Positions 26,759 to 35,257 of a DNA stretch of 64,000 bases are shown one piece after another. The notes beneath the pieces were generated by a model. The model did not search any database, was not told where the DNA came from, and saw only the letters and a list, made by a program, of their open reading frames with translations. The translations under genes were made by a program, and so were the position numbers. The stretch covers positions 1-64,000 of the forward strand of contig NZ_JARGZA010000008.1 in NCBI RefSeq assembly GCF_030973515.1, written 5' to 3'. The stretch comes from Jannaschia maritima. Lineage in GTDB: Bacteria; Pseudomonadota; Alphaproteobacteria; Rhodobacterales; Rhodobacteraceae. Every line of letters starts with the position of its first letter. The first letter of the stretch is position 1.

Positions 26759-27544
26759 ATGTACGACTTCGACTTCGCCAACCCCGCCACCCTGGACGAG
26801 GCCGTGGCCGCGCTGGGGCGCGGCGACGCGCAGGCCCTGGCCGGCGGGCAAACCTATCTGCCCGCGCTGCGGCAGCGCCTGGCCGCGCCGGACACCATCG
26901 TCAGCCTGAAGCGCGTCGAGGGCCTGTCCGACATCGAGGCCACGGTCGACACCCTGCGCATCGGGGCCATGGCCACCCACGCCCGGATCGCGCGGGAAAC
27001 GGCGGACCGGTTCCCCGCCCTGTCCCGCCTGGCGGGCAACATCGGGGACATGGCCGTGCGGTCGCGCGGCACGCTGGGGGGCAGCCTGGCGAACAACGAC
27101 CCCTCCGCCTGCTATCCGGCGATGGCGCTGGCCACGGGCGCCACGATCCACACCAACGCCCGCGACATCGCGGCGGAGGACTTCTTCCGCGGCATGTTCG
27201 AGACGGCGCTCGACGACGGCGAGATCATCACCGCCGTCACCGTGCCCGTCGCGCAGGCCGCGCATTACGAGAAGTTCGTCCAGCGCGCGTCGCGCTTCGC
27301 CCTCGTGGGCGTGTTCGCCGCCCGCTACCCGGACGGGGCGCGCGTCGCCGTCACCGGCGCGTCGAGCGGGGGCGTGTTCCGCTGGACCGAGGCGGAGGAA
27401 CGGCTGTCCGACAGGTTCGAGGCATCCGCGCTGGATGGCCTGACGATCGCGCCGGACGACATGATCGAGGATCTGCACGCGACGAAGCCGTACCGCGCGC
27501 ATCTGGTCTCCGTGATGACGCGCCGGGCCGTCGAGCACGCCTGA
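26759..27544 (+). CDS. FAD-binding medium subunit of the molybdenum hydroxylase
   Basis: The 261-residue CoxM/XdhB-like protein has two FAD-binding segments, LAGGQTYLPALRQRL (the usual AGGQSL-type loop) and RGTLGGSLANNDPS, and a C-terminal CO_deh_flav_C domain from about 165. It passes electrons from the [2Fe-2S] subunit to an external acceptor. The ATG at 26759 is the first after the large-subunit stop, with GGGGGGGACGGG before it. It completes the heterotrimer. No maturation or accessory genes (CoxD/E/F type, MobA) are visible in the window. Confidence 0.9.
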   Translation: MYDFDFANPATLDEAVAALGRGDAQALAGGQTYLPALRQRLAAPDTIVSLKRVEGLSDIEATVDTLRIGAMATHARIARETADRFPALSRLAGNIGDMAVRSRGTLGGSLANNDPSACYPAMALATGATIHTNARDIAAEDFFRGMFETALDDGEIITAVTVPVAQAAHYEKFVQRASRFALVGVFAARYPDGARVAVTGASSGGVFRWTEAEERLSDRFEASALDGLTIAPDDMIEDLHATKPYRAHLVSVMTRRAVEHA

Positions 27545-27629
27545 CGCACGCCCCGACCCGGCCGTCCGGGTCGGACGCCGATCCCGCCGGACCGGGAAGA
27601 CCCCCGCCCGACTGCGTCCGACGCGTGGC

Positions 27630-28028
27630 CTATCCGCGTTCGACGGGCTCCACCGGGCCGCCCCGCTCGGCCCAGGTGCCGAACCCTTCGCGCAGGTGCG
27701 ACGCGGCGAAGCCCATGTCCTGCAGGGTGGCGACCGTCAGGGCCGACCGCCAGCCCGACGCGCAGTGGAACACGTACCGCTTGCCCGGCTGCGCGAAGAC
27801 GTCCTTGTGGTACGGGCTGTCGGGATCGACCCAGAACTCGATCATGCCGCGCGGCGCATGGACCGAACCCGGGATGGCGCCCGTGCGCTGGCGTTCGCGG
27901 ACGTCCCGGATGTCGACGACCACGACGTCGGGATCGTCCAGCATCGCGATCAGGTCCGCCGTCTCCACCTCGTCGATGCGGGCGCGGGCCTCGTCCACCA
28001 TCTGCGCCGCGGTTCGCTTCAAGGCCAT
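27630..28028 (-). CDS. Rhodanese-domain protein
   Basis: Single rhodanese domain in a 132-residue protein. The catalytic Cys is in the active-site loop VFHCASGWRSAL, and the earlier VVVVDIRDVRERQRTGAIPGSVHAP is typical of the fold (quoted in parts: DIRDVRER and GAIPGSVHAPRG). Such proteins transfer sulfane sulfur or act as sulfur carriers. The ATG at 28028 was chosen because homology starts shortly after it (MALKRTAAQM). It converges on the FAD subunit gene and diverges from the hydantoinase genes. A role in sulfuration of the molybdenum cofactor is possible from proximity only. Confidence 0.82.
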   Translation of the reverse strand: MALKRTAAQMVDEARARIDEVETADLIAMLDDPDVVVVDIRDVRERQRTGAIPGSVHAPRGMIEFWVDPDSPYHKDVFAQPGKRYVFHCASGWRSALTVATLQDMGFAASHLREGFGTWAERGGPVEPVERG

Positions 28029-28123
28029 GCGTCCCACCCTTCCGTCCATCCGGTCCGCCCGACGTTGACACCGCCCGGCGCCGCGATGCAACGGTGCCCC
28101 GTCCGACGATCCGAGGGGTTGCG

Positions 28124-30229
28124 ATGCGCCCGACCGAGCCGACCCATACCGACATCCGCATCCGCGCGGGCGTGGACATCGGGGGCACCTTCACCGACGT
28201 GGCGCTGGCGGGGCCGCACGGCCTGACGACCTGCAAGGTCCTGACCGACTATGCCGGGCCGGAACGCGCGATCCTCGACGGCCTTCGCCAGGCGGCGGAC
28301 CAGGCGGGGGTGGCGCTGTCGGACGTGGCCCAGGTCATCCACGGCACGACCCTGGTCACGAACGCCCTGATCCAGCGCCGCGGGGCCCGGGTGGCGTTCG
28401 TCACGACGCAGGGCTTCCGCGACGTGATCGAGATGCGGTCCGAGAACCGGTTCGAGCAGTACGACCTGAACCTGGTCCTGCCCGAACCCCTCGTCCCGCG
28501 CGAGGATCGGCTGACCGTGCCCGAACGCGTCGGCCCGGGGGGCGAGGTCCTCCTGCCCCTGGACGAGGACGCGCTGGGGGACGTAGTGGCCCGCATCGCC
28601 GCGGGCGGGTACGACGCGGTGGCCGTGGGCCTGATGCACGCCTATGCGAACGACGCGCACGAACGCCGCGTCGCGGCCGCCCTGCGGACCGCCCTGCCCC
28701 GGGTGCCGCTGTCCCTGTCCTCCGTCGTCTCGCCCCAGATGCGCGAGCTGCCGCGCTTCAACACGACGGTGGCCAACGCCTACGTGCAACCGATGGTGGC
28801 CGCCTATCTGGGGCGTCTGGTGGACGACCTGCGGGGCGCGGGCATGGCCGGTCCGGTCTTCATGCTCCATTCGGGCGGCGGCCTGATGTCGGTGGAGGAC
28901 GCGGCGGCCCAGCCCGTGCGGCTGCTGGAATCGGGGCCCGCGGGCGGGGCGATCTTCGCGGCCCGCTACGCCCGCGCGCACGGCATCGACCGGGCGCTAT
29001 CGTTCGACATGGGCGGCACCACGGCCAAGATCTGCCTGGTGGAGGACGGCGCGCCCAAGACCGCGTCGACGTTCGAGGTCGCGCGCACCTATCGGTTCAA
29101 GAAGGGCTCGGGGATGACCGTCTCCACCCCCGTGGTCGAGATGGTCGAGATCGGGGCCGGTGGCGGGTCGATCGCGTCCATCGACGCGATGGGCCGCATC
29201 CAGGTCGGCCCCCGCTCCGCCGGGTCGGAACCGGGGCCCGCCTGCTATGGACGCGGCGGGACAGACCCGACCGTCACCGACGCCAACCTCCTGCTGGGGC
29301 GCCTCGACGCGGACGGGTTCGCGGGCGGCACCATGCCGCTCGATCAGGGCGCCGCCGCCCGCGCGGTCGACGCGCACTTGACCCGGACCGGCCTGGACCC
29401 CCGGGACGCGGCCTTCGGCGTGACCGAGATGGTGGACGAGAACATGGCCAACGCCGCCCGCGTCCACGCGGTCGAGAACGGGCGCGACGTGGAACGCTTC
29501 ACGATGGTGGCGTTCGGCGGGGGCGCGCCGCTGCACAGCTGCCGCCTGGCCGAGAAGCTGGGCCTCGACGCCGTCCTCGTGCCCCCCGGCGCGGGCGTGG
29601 GATCGGCCATCGGCTTCCTGACCGCGCCCTTCAGCTTCGACGCGACCCGCGGCCTGTTCCAGCGGATGGACGCCTTCGACGCGGACGCCGTGAACGACGC
29701 CCTGGCCGACATGGAGGCGGAGGCGAGCGGCTTCGTCGCCGCCGGCGCGGACGGGGCGTCCACGACGACCGCCCTGACCGCGCACATGCGCTATGCCGGC
29801 CAGGGGTGGGAGATCCCCGTTTCCCTGCCCCACCGCCGCCTGACGCCGGACGACGCCGCCCGGATCGAGGCGGCCTTCGCCGACGCCTATCGCGCGCTGT
29901 TCGGCCGGACCATCGACGGCCTGGCCTGCGAGGTCACGAACTGGTCGCTCCTGGTATCCACCCCCCTGCCCGAGATCGTCCCGGCCGACCGCTTCGCCAC
30001 CGGCGACCCGGTCGCGGCGGGCGCCCGCCGCCCCTTCTACGACGCGGCCCTGCGGCGCATGGTGGACGCGGCGGCGGTCCCGCGCAGCGCCCTGACGCCC
30101 GGCACCGCGCTCGACGGACCCGCCGTGGTGGTCGAGGACGAGACGACCACGATCGTCACCTCCGCCTTCCGGGTTGTCGGACAGGGGGACGGCTGCCTGC
30201 TGCTCCTGCGCAAGGAAGACGCGCCATGA
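28124..30229 (+). CDS. Hydantoinase/5-oxoprolinase subunit A (HyuA-like)
   Basis: The 701-residue ATP-dependent subunit of the hydantoinase/oxoprolinase family hydrolyses cyclic amides together with subunit B. The actin-like nucleotide-binding start is VDIGGTFTDVAL (about 17-28). Further landmarks are IHGTTLVTNALIQR, the HSGGGLMS segment, DMGGTTAKICL (second phosphate loop) and AFGGGAPLH near the C-terminal third. The ATG at 28124 has GAGGGG upstream. It overlaps hyuB by ATGA. The family also contains acetone and acetophenone carboxylases, but those usually carry a third subunit, not seen here. Substrate cannot be fixed. Confidence 0.88.
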   Translation: MRPTEPTHTDIRIRAGVDIGGTFTDVALAGPHGLTTCKVLTDYAGPERAILDGLRQAADQAGVALSDVAQVIHGTTLVTNALIQRRGARVAFVTTQGFRDVIEMRSENRFEQYDLNLVLPEPLVPREDRLTVPERVGPGGEVLLPLDEDALGDVVARIAAGGYDAVAVGLMHAYANDAHERRVAAALRTALPRVPLSLSSVVSPQMRELPRFNTTVANAYVQPMVAAYLGRLVDDLRGAGMAGPVFMLHSGGGLMSVEDAAAQPVRLLESGPAGGAIFAARYARAHGIDRALSFDMGGTTAKICLVEDGAPKTASTFEVARTYRFKKGSGMTVSTPVVEMVEIGAGGGSIASIDAMGRIQVGPRSAGSEPGPACYGRGGTDPTVTDANLLLGRLDADGFAGGTMPLDQGAAARAVDAHLTRTGLDPRDAAFGVTEMVDENMANAARVHAVENGRDVERFTMVAFGGGAPLHSCRLAEKLGLDAVLVPPGAGVGSAIGFLTAPFSFDATRGLFQRMDAFDADAVNDALADMEAEASGFVAAGADGASTTTALTAHMRYAGQGWEIPVSLPHRRLTPDDAARIEAAFADAYRALFGRTIDGLACEVTNWSLLVSTPLPEIVPADRFATGDPVAAGARRPFYDAALRRMVDAAAVPRSALTPGTALDGPAVVVEDETTTIVTSAFRVVGQGDGCLLLLRKEDAP

Positions 30230-31860
30230 CCGGAACGATCGACCTCCAGATCATGTGGAACCGCCTGATCGCCGTGGTGGAGGAACAGGCCACCACCCTG
30301 ATCCGCACCGCGTTCAGCACCTCCGTGCGCGAAGCGGGCGACCTGTCGGCGGGCCTGTTCGACGCCCGCGCCCGCATGATCGCGCAGGCCGTCACCGGGA
30401 CGCCCGGCCACGTCAACGCGATGGCCGAGAGCGTGGGACACTTCGCCCGCGCCATCCCGCCCGCCGAAACGTATCCCGGCGACGTCTTCCTGACGAACGA
30501 CCCCTGGCTGGGCACGGGCCACCTCCACGACATCACCGTCGTCACCCCCGTCTTCCGCCGCGACAGGCTGATCGGCTACTTCGCCTGCACCGCGCATGTG
30601 GTGGACGTGGGCGGACGCGGCTTCGGCCCCGACGCCTCGGAGGTGTACGAGGAGGGGCTGCTGATCCCCATCACCAAATTCGCCGAACGCGGACGGGTGT
30701 CGCGCGACCTCGTGCGCCTGATCCGCGCCAACGTCCGCACCCCGGACCAGACGGTGGGCGACATCCATTCGCTCGCCGCCTGCAACGAGGCGGGGGACCG
30801 CAGGCTCCAGGCTATGCTGGACGAGTTCGGCTTGGACGATCTGCAAGCCCTGTCGGACCACATCGTCGAAGCCAGCCGGAACGCGACGCGCGCGGCCATC
30901 GCGGCGGTGCCGGACGGAACCTATCGCAACCACATGCGCGTCGACGGATTCGAGGCGCCGGTGGACATGCATGTCCGCCTGGACGTGACGGGCGACCGGC
31001 TGGATTGCGACTTCGCGGGCACGTCCGGGCCCAGCCGGTTCGGCGTCAACTGCCCGGAGGTCTATACCCGCGCCTATGCGTGCTACGGCCTGAAGGTCGC
31101 CATCGCACCCGACGTGCCGAACAACGCGGGCTCGCTGGAACCCTTCGCCATAACCGCCCCCGAAGGCTGCATCCTGGCCGCCCGCCGCCCCGCGCCCGTG
31201 TCGGTGCGGCACGTGATGGGCCATCTGGTGCCCGACGTCGTCCTGGGCGCGCTGCACGGCGCCCTACCCGGCACCGTGCCGGCCGAAGGCGCAGCCGCCC
31301 TGTGGAACATCCAGATCTCCGCCCGCGCCGCGGACCCGGACGCGGACCTGCCCTCGGCGGAGGTGCTGATGTTCAACTCCGGCGGCACGGGCGCGCGGCC
31401 GGGGCTGGACGGGCTGTCGGCCACCGCCTTCCCGTCCGGCGTCTCGACCATGAGCGTGGAGGCGACGGAGCATACGGGTCCGATCGTCGTTTGGCGCAAG
31501 GACCTGCGCGAAGGATCGGGCGGGCGGGGCCGCCAGCGCGGGGGCCTGGGCCAGGTGATCGAGATCGAGCCGCGGGCGGGCTACGAGATGTGGTTCAACG
31601 CGATGTTCGACCGCGTCGCCCACCCCGCCCGCGGGCGGGACGGCGGGGAACCGGGGGCCGGGGGCCGGGTCGAGCTGGCCGACGGCACCCCCCTGCACCC
31701 GAAGGGCCGCCAGAAGGTCCCCGAAGGCGCCCGCCTGCGCCTGTCCCTGCCCGGCGGCGGCGGCCTGGGCGACCCCGCCGAACGCGATCCGGAAGTCGCG
31801 GCCCGCGACGTCGCCGCAGGCTACGTCCGGGGATCGGACCGGGACGGAACCGGGCGATAG
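30226..31860 (+). CDS. Hydantoinase/5-oxoprolinase subunit B (HyuB-like)
   Basis: The 544-residue partner of the preceding protein shows the conserved blocks IMWNRLIAVVEEQA, TPGHVNAM, NDPWLGTGHLHD (metal-ligand-like His/Asp region), CTAHVVDVGG, NSGGTGARPGLDG and the C-terminal LPGGGGLGDPAERD. The length is within the family's 500-600 range. The start is fixed by ATGA overlap with hyuA. The 274-bp space that follows, before the convergent phnE-like gene, contains no convincing gene or T-tailed hairpin. Confidence 0.88.
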   Translation: MTGTIDLQIMWNRLIAVVEEQATTLIRTAFSTSVREAGDLSAGLFDARARMIAQAVTGTPGHVNAMAESVGHFARAIPPAETYPGDVFLTNDPWLGTGHLHDITVVTPVFRRDRLIGYFACTAHVVDVGGRGFGPDASEVYEEGLLIPITKFAERGRVSRDLVRLIRANVRTPDQTVGDIHSLAACNEAGDRRLQAMLDEFGLDDLQALSDHIVEASRNATRAAIAAVPDGTYRNHMRVDGFEAPVDMHVRLDVTGDRLDCDFAGTSGPSRFGVNCPEVYTRAYACYGLKVAIAPDVPNNAGSLEPFAITAPEGCILAARRPAPVSVRHVMGHLVPDVVLGALHGALPGTVPAEGAAALWNIQISARAADPDADLPSAEVLMFNSGGTGARPGLDGLSATAFPSGVSTMSVEATEHTGPIVVWRKDLREGSGGRGRQRGGLGQVIEIEPRAGYEMWFNAMFDRVAHPARGRDGGEPGAGGRVELADGTPLHPKGRQKVPEGARLRLSLPGGGGLGDPAERDPEVAARDVAAGYVRGSDRDGTGR

Positions 31861-32134
31861 GCCGCCACCGGACCGGGGCGGGCAGCCCGAATCGCCGCAG
31901 CCGTCGGACGGAACGCAGACGCGGCGCAGACGCGCGGCAGACACGCGCCGTCCCCGACCCCGCGCCGCGTCGTCGCCGCGCCCCGGCGGCTCCGGCGCCC
32001 CGCGAAGCCCAGGCATCGTTGCAAATCCCGCGCCCTTGCGCCCGGCACGTGCTCCGGTCCAATCTGATCCCGCCGGCACCCCCGTCGCGCCCCAGGCCCG
32101 AGAACAATTTCGCCGCAGCGCAGCGAAACCCGTC

Positions 32135-32989
32135 TCACCGCGCCGCGCCTGCGTGGACGACGGCCCCGCCCCTGCCCGACCGCAACCGATGGCGCAGGGC
32201 CGCCCCCATCGCGTCCACCGCGGTCACCGCGCCCAGCACGACCAACAGCAGCGCGGACACCTGACCGTAATCCAGGATGCGCAGCGACCCGATCAGCTCC
32301 GTGCCGATCCCGCCCGCGCCGACCATGCCCATCACGGTGGAGGCGCGGAAGTTGTACTCCCACCGGTACATCGCGATGTCGGCGAATTGCGGCCACACCT
32401 GCGGCAGGATGGCGTGGCCAACGACCTGCAGGCGCGACGCGCCCGTCGCCTCCACCGCCTCGATCGGCGCGGGATGCGCGTGCTCGATCCCTTCGGCGAA
32501 GAACTTGCCCACCATGCCGACCGAATGCAGCCCCAACGCAAGCACGCCCGGCAGCATCCCGAACCCCACCGCGGCCACGAAGACGATGCCCAGGATCAGC
32601 TCCGGTATGGCGCGCAGGACGTTCAGGACCCCCCGCGCCGCGGCGTGCAGCCACCGGTTCGGCGTCGTGTTCCGCGCCGCCAGCAGCGCCAGCGGCAGCG
32701 ACGCCGCCAGCGCCAGGGCCGTGCCCGCGACCGACATCGCCAGCGTTTCGGCCATGGGAACGACCCAGTCCCGCCAGCGTCCGAAGTCGGGGGGCAGCAT
32801 CTCGGCCAGCAGCGTGCCGATGGCGGGCAAACCGTCCGCCAACCGGGCCCCGTCCAGCATCCCCGTCGTCCAGAAGCAGGCCGCCACCACGGCCAGGACC
32901 AGCCCCCCCCGCCACCGGGCCCGTCTGCGGCGCGCGCGGTCCGCGGCCAGGATGGACCGGATCAGGGTGTCCCGGCCCGGCGGCGTCAT
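32135..32989 (-). CDS. phnE: Phosphonate/phosphate-type ABC permease (PhnE-like)
   Basis: The 284-residue inner-membrane permease has about six hydrophobic segments. The PhnE-type core reads LRAIPELILGIVFV, followed by GIEHAHPAPIEAVEATGASRLQVVGHAILPQ (the EAA-like loop, cited as EAVEATGAS). The C-terminal part contains YRWEYNFRASTVMG and GAGGIGTEL, all characteristic of phosphonate permeases. The start overlaps the phnD-like stop as ATGA. Its usual ATPase partner PhnC is not in the window. It may share an ATPase encoded elsewhere, or the system may be incomplete. Confidence 0.88.
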   Translation of the reverse strand: MTPPGRDTLIRSILAADRARRRRARWRGGLVLAVVAACFWTTGMLDGARLADGLPAIGTLLAEMLPPDFGRWRDWVVPMAETLAMSVAGTALALAASLPLALLAARNTTPNRWLHAAARGVLNVLRAIPELILGIVFVAAVGFGMLPGVLALGLHSVGMVGKFFAEGIEHAHPAPIEAVEATGASRLQVVGHAILPQVWPQFADIAMYRWEYNFRASTVMGMVGAGGIGTELIGSLRILDYGQVSALLLVVLGAVTAVDAMGAALRHRLRSGRGGAVVHAGAAR

Positions 32990-33882
32990 TCGTCCTGCAC
33001 GGTCCGCCGGATGTCGCGGATCACGTCGAAGGCCGCATCGTCGATGGGCGCGAAGCCTTCCGCCTTGAACGGCGCCAGCACGGCGTCGCCCATCGCGGTC
33101 CCGGCTTCCAGGTCCAGGAACGCCGCGCGGATGCGGTCCTGCAACGCGGCCGTCAGGTCGGTGCGCAGGACCCAGGGGTATTGCGGCAGCGCGGCGGTGT
33201 GGCCCAGCACGACGACGCGGTCCGCGTCGATGGTGCCCCGTTCGACCAGCCGCTCGAAGATGGGCTCGCTCAGGCCGCCGATCGGGGCGTTGCCCAGCTC
33301 GACGTTGCGGGCCACCGCGTCGTGCGCCCCCGTGAACCGCGGGGTGTAATCCTCGCCCGCGACCGCGCCCTCCCCCAGCAGCGCATACCGCGGCGCGTAG
33401 TGGCTGGAGGTGGAGGCCGGATCCCCGAACGCCACGTCGATCCCCGACCCCGCCACGTCGGCCAGCGCGGCGATCCCCGCATCCGCGTTCGCGATCAGCA
33501 CGGAGCGATAGGTCGTGGCCCCGTCCGTCACCCGCGCCGCGAACGGCTCGATGTCGATCGCCCCGCCCGCCACGCGGTCCTTCGCGATCGTATAGGACAC
33601 GGGGCCGAAATACGCGACGTCGATGCGCCCGAAGCGCATCGCCTCGATCATCGACGAGTAATCCGTCGTCACCACCATCTCGACCCCGCGGCCCAACGCC
33701 TCCTCCAAATGCGCGGCCAGCGGCGCGTTGTCCTGGATCACGGTCGCCGCGTCCTCGTCGGGCAGCAGGGCCACGCGCAGGGTGTCCGGGTCGTGGGTCC
33801 CCTGCGCCGCGGCCCCCGCCGCCAGGGCCGTCAGGGCGGTCAGCGCGGCGGAGACCATCCGGGTCGCGGATCGGATCGGCAT
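32986..33882 (-). CDS. phnD: Phosphate/phosphite/phosphonate-binding protein (PhnD-like)
   Basis: The 298-residue periplasmic binding protein has a signal peptide ending in LAAGAAAQG. It shows the PhnD pattern: LRVALLPDEDAATVIQDNAPLA, DYSSMIEAMRFGRIDVAYFGPVSY, and the ligand-loop GDPASTSSHYAPR. The length is typical of the family. It is coupled to the phnE-like permease. A 101-bp gap separates it from the end of the PanB-like gene, so it may lie on the same transcript as the upstream ribose-type operon or have its own promoter. Ligand specificity among phosphate, phosphite and phosphonates cannot be decided. Confidence 0.87.
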   Translation of the reverse strand: MPIRSATRMVSAALTALTALAAGAAAQGTHDPDTLRVALLPDEDAATVIQDNAPLAAHLEEALGRGVEMVVTTDYSSMIEAMRFGRIDVAYFGPVSYTIAKDRVAGGAIDIEPFAARVTDGATTYRSVLIANADAGIAALADVAGSGIDVAFGDPASTSSHYAPRYALLGEGAVAGEDYTPRFTGAHDAVARNVELGNAPIGGLSEPIFERLVERGTIDADRVVVLGHTAALPQYPWVLRTDLTAALQDRIRAAFLDLEAGTAMGDAVLAPFKAEGFAPIDDAAFDVIRDIRRTVQDE

Positions 33883-33983
33883 GGGCGTGGGACCTTTTGG
33901 GCTCGGGTCGCGGGCGGCGTCGGGGGCCGTGCGTCGTGCATATCGGATGGCCCGTCAAGGCGCGTCGCGGCCGCCCCGTTCCG

Positions 33984-34802
33984 TCAAAGCGACCCCGCCA
34001 GGCGGTCGGCCTCCCCCGGATGCATGGCCACGCTCTGGGCCGCGGCGGGAAAGGTCCCCGCTTCCACGTCGGCGGTCCAGGCGCCCAGGGCGCGGACGCG
34101 TTCCTCGTGGACGCGGGCCTGCAGCGCCGCGACGTCGCCATAGGCGCGGGCGTGGCGCGGCAGGCGTCCGGGACCGCCGCACACGTCGTCCTGGAACAGG
34201 AACGCCACCTCCCCCGCCGGACCGGAACCCAGCGACACGACGACGAGGCCGGTGCGCGGCGCGATCGCGGCCAACGCGTCCTGCGCCACCAGCTCCGCCT
34301 CCACGGCGAAGGCGCCCGCATCCTCCAGGCGGCGGAAGGCCTCCGCCAGGGCCTTCGCCTCCGCGGCGTCGCGGCCCACGGCGCGGACCCGCCCCCGCCA
34401 GGTCGACTTGCGCGGCACGAAGCCCAGATGCCCCATCACGGGGATCTCCTCGCGCGCAAGCACCTCGACCATGGCGGGGCTGCGACCCGTGATGACCGCA
34501 TCCGCCCCCGCGGCGACCGCTCCGAAGGCCGCGCGCAGCATCTCGTCGGCGGTGATCGCGGCGTCGAAGCCCAGGGCGGCGGTCAGGAAGGCGTGCGGCG
34601 CATGGCTGCGGACCTGCGGCACGCTCGCGGCCCGGCAGACCAGCATCCCGATGCCCGCCGCATGGGCCGCCGCCGCCTCCTCGCGCGTTTCGGCCGTGGT
34701 CTGCACGGCGCGGCGGCCGGTGCCCTTCAGCGTGCGCAGGCTGGCCACCGTCCAGTGGCGTTCCACCGGGCGGCCGCCGAAATCGAACAGGCGCGCCGTC
34801 AC
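33984..34802 (-). CDS. PanB-like ketopantoate hydroxymethyltransferase family protein (divergent)
   Basis: The 272-residue protein of the PEP-mutase/PanB superfamily shows LRTLKGTGRRAVQTTAET, ALGFDAAITADEMLRAA, ITGRSPAMVEVLAREEIPVMGHLGFVPRKS (cited as IPVMGHLGFVPR) and AVEAELVAQD. PanB normally has a VGDS motif in its first active-site strand. The equivalent position here reads GIGMLVCRAAS, so a classical metal-ligand Asp is not evident. The start is GTG at 34802, overlapping the rbsD stop as GTGA. Its place in a sugar-transport operon rather than with panC argues for a catabolic or altered activity. The function is uncertain. Confidence 0.68.
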   Translation of the reverse strand: MTARLFDFGGRPVERHWTVASLRTLKGTGRRAVQTTAETREEAAAAHAAGIGMLVCRAASVPQVRSHAPHAFLTAALGFDAAITADEMLRAAFGAVAAGADAVITGRSPAMVEVLAREEIPVMGHLGFVPRKSTWRGRVRAVGRDAAEAKALAEAFRRLEDAGAFAVEAELVAQDALAAIAPRTGLVVVSLGSGPAGEVAFLFQDDVCGGPGRLPRHARAYGDVAALQARVHEERVRALGAWTADVEAGTFPAAAQSVAMHPGEADRLAGSL

Positions 34803-35257
34803 GTCAGCTTGTCGGCATAGTAGTCCGGCGCCACCGTTCCGGGCTTCGAGAACCAGTCCCGCACCTCCACCCCGGAATAGAGCAGGATGTTCCCCCACGG
34901 GTCGAACGCGCCCGTCCGGACGATGCACTTCGCCCGCGCGGCCAGTCCGCCCAGGATGTCCTCGTGCGTCTCGAACCCATGCTCGGCGTCGGGGAACAGG
35001 CCGCGCACGGTTTCCAGAAGCGGCGCGTTGTGCTCGGGCAGCGTGTCGGCATAGGCGACCTTCTCGGCGATGAATGCGTCCGCGACGGCGCCCAGAACGG
35101 TCTTCAGGTCGGGCACGTCGGGCACCAGCGCCAGGTCGATGCGCCAGGCATCTCGCGGGATGGGGAACCCCGCGTCGCAGACGATCATCAGGTCGCCGTG
35201 GCCCATGCTGGCGATCGCATGGGACAACTCGGCGTTCAGCAGGCGGGACCGCTTCAT
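34799..35257 (-). CDS. rbsD: RbsD/FucU-family sugar mutarotase
   Basis: The 152-residue protein interconverts pyranose/furanose or anomeric forms of a monosaccharide. The family features are the LNAELSHAIASMGHGDLMIVCDAGFPIP N-terminus (cited as ASMGHGD and CDAGFPIP, with the catalytic His in MGHGD) and the C-terminal FDPWGNILLYSGV. It overlaps rbsK by ATGA and the PanB-like gene by GTGA. RbsD and ribokinase adjacent to a ribose-type ABC transporter suggest uptake of ribose or a ribose-like pentose. Confidence 0.88.
   Translation of the reverse strand: MKRSRLLNAELSHAIASMGHGDLMIVCDAGFPIPRDAWRIDLALVPDVPDLKTVLGAVADAFIAEKVAYADTLPEHNAPLLETVRGLFPDAEHGFETHEDILGGLAARAKCIVRTGAFDPWGNILLYSGVEVRDWFSKPGTVAPDYYADKLT

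Noticed and set aside
23837-27544. Aerobic carbon-monoxide dehydrogenase
   Set aside because: The large subunit has AYRGAGR rather than the AYXCSFR loop of true CO dehydrogenases, and accessory cox genes are absent.
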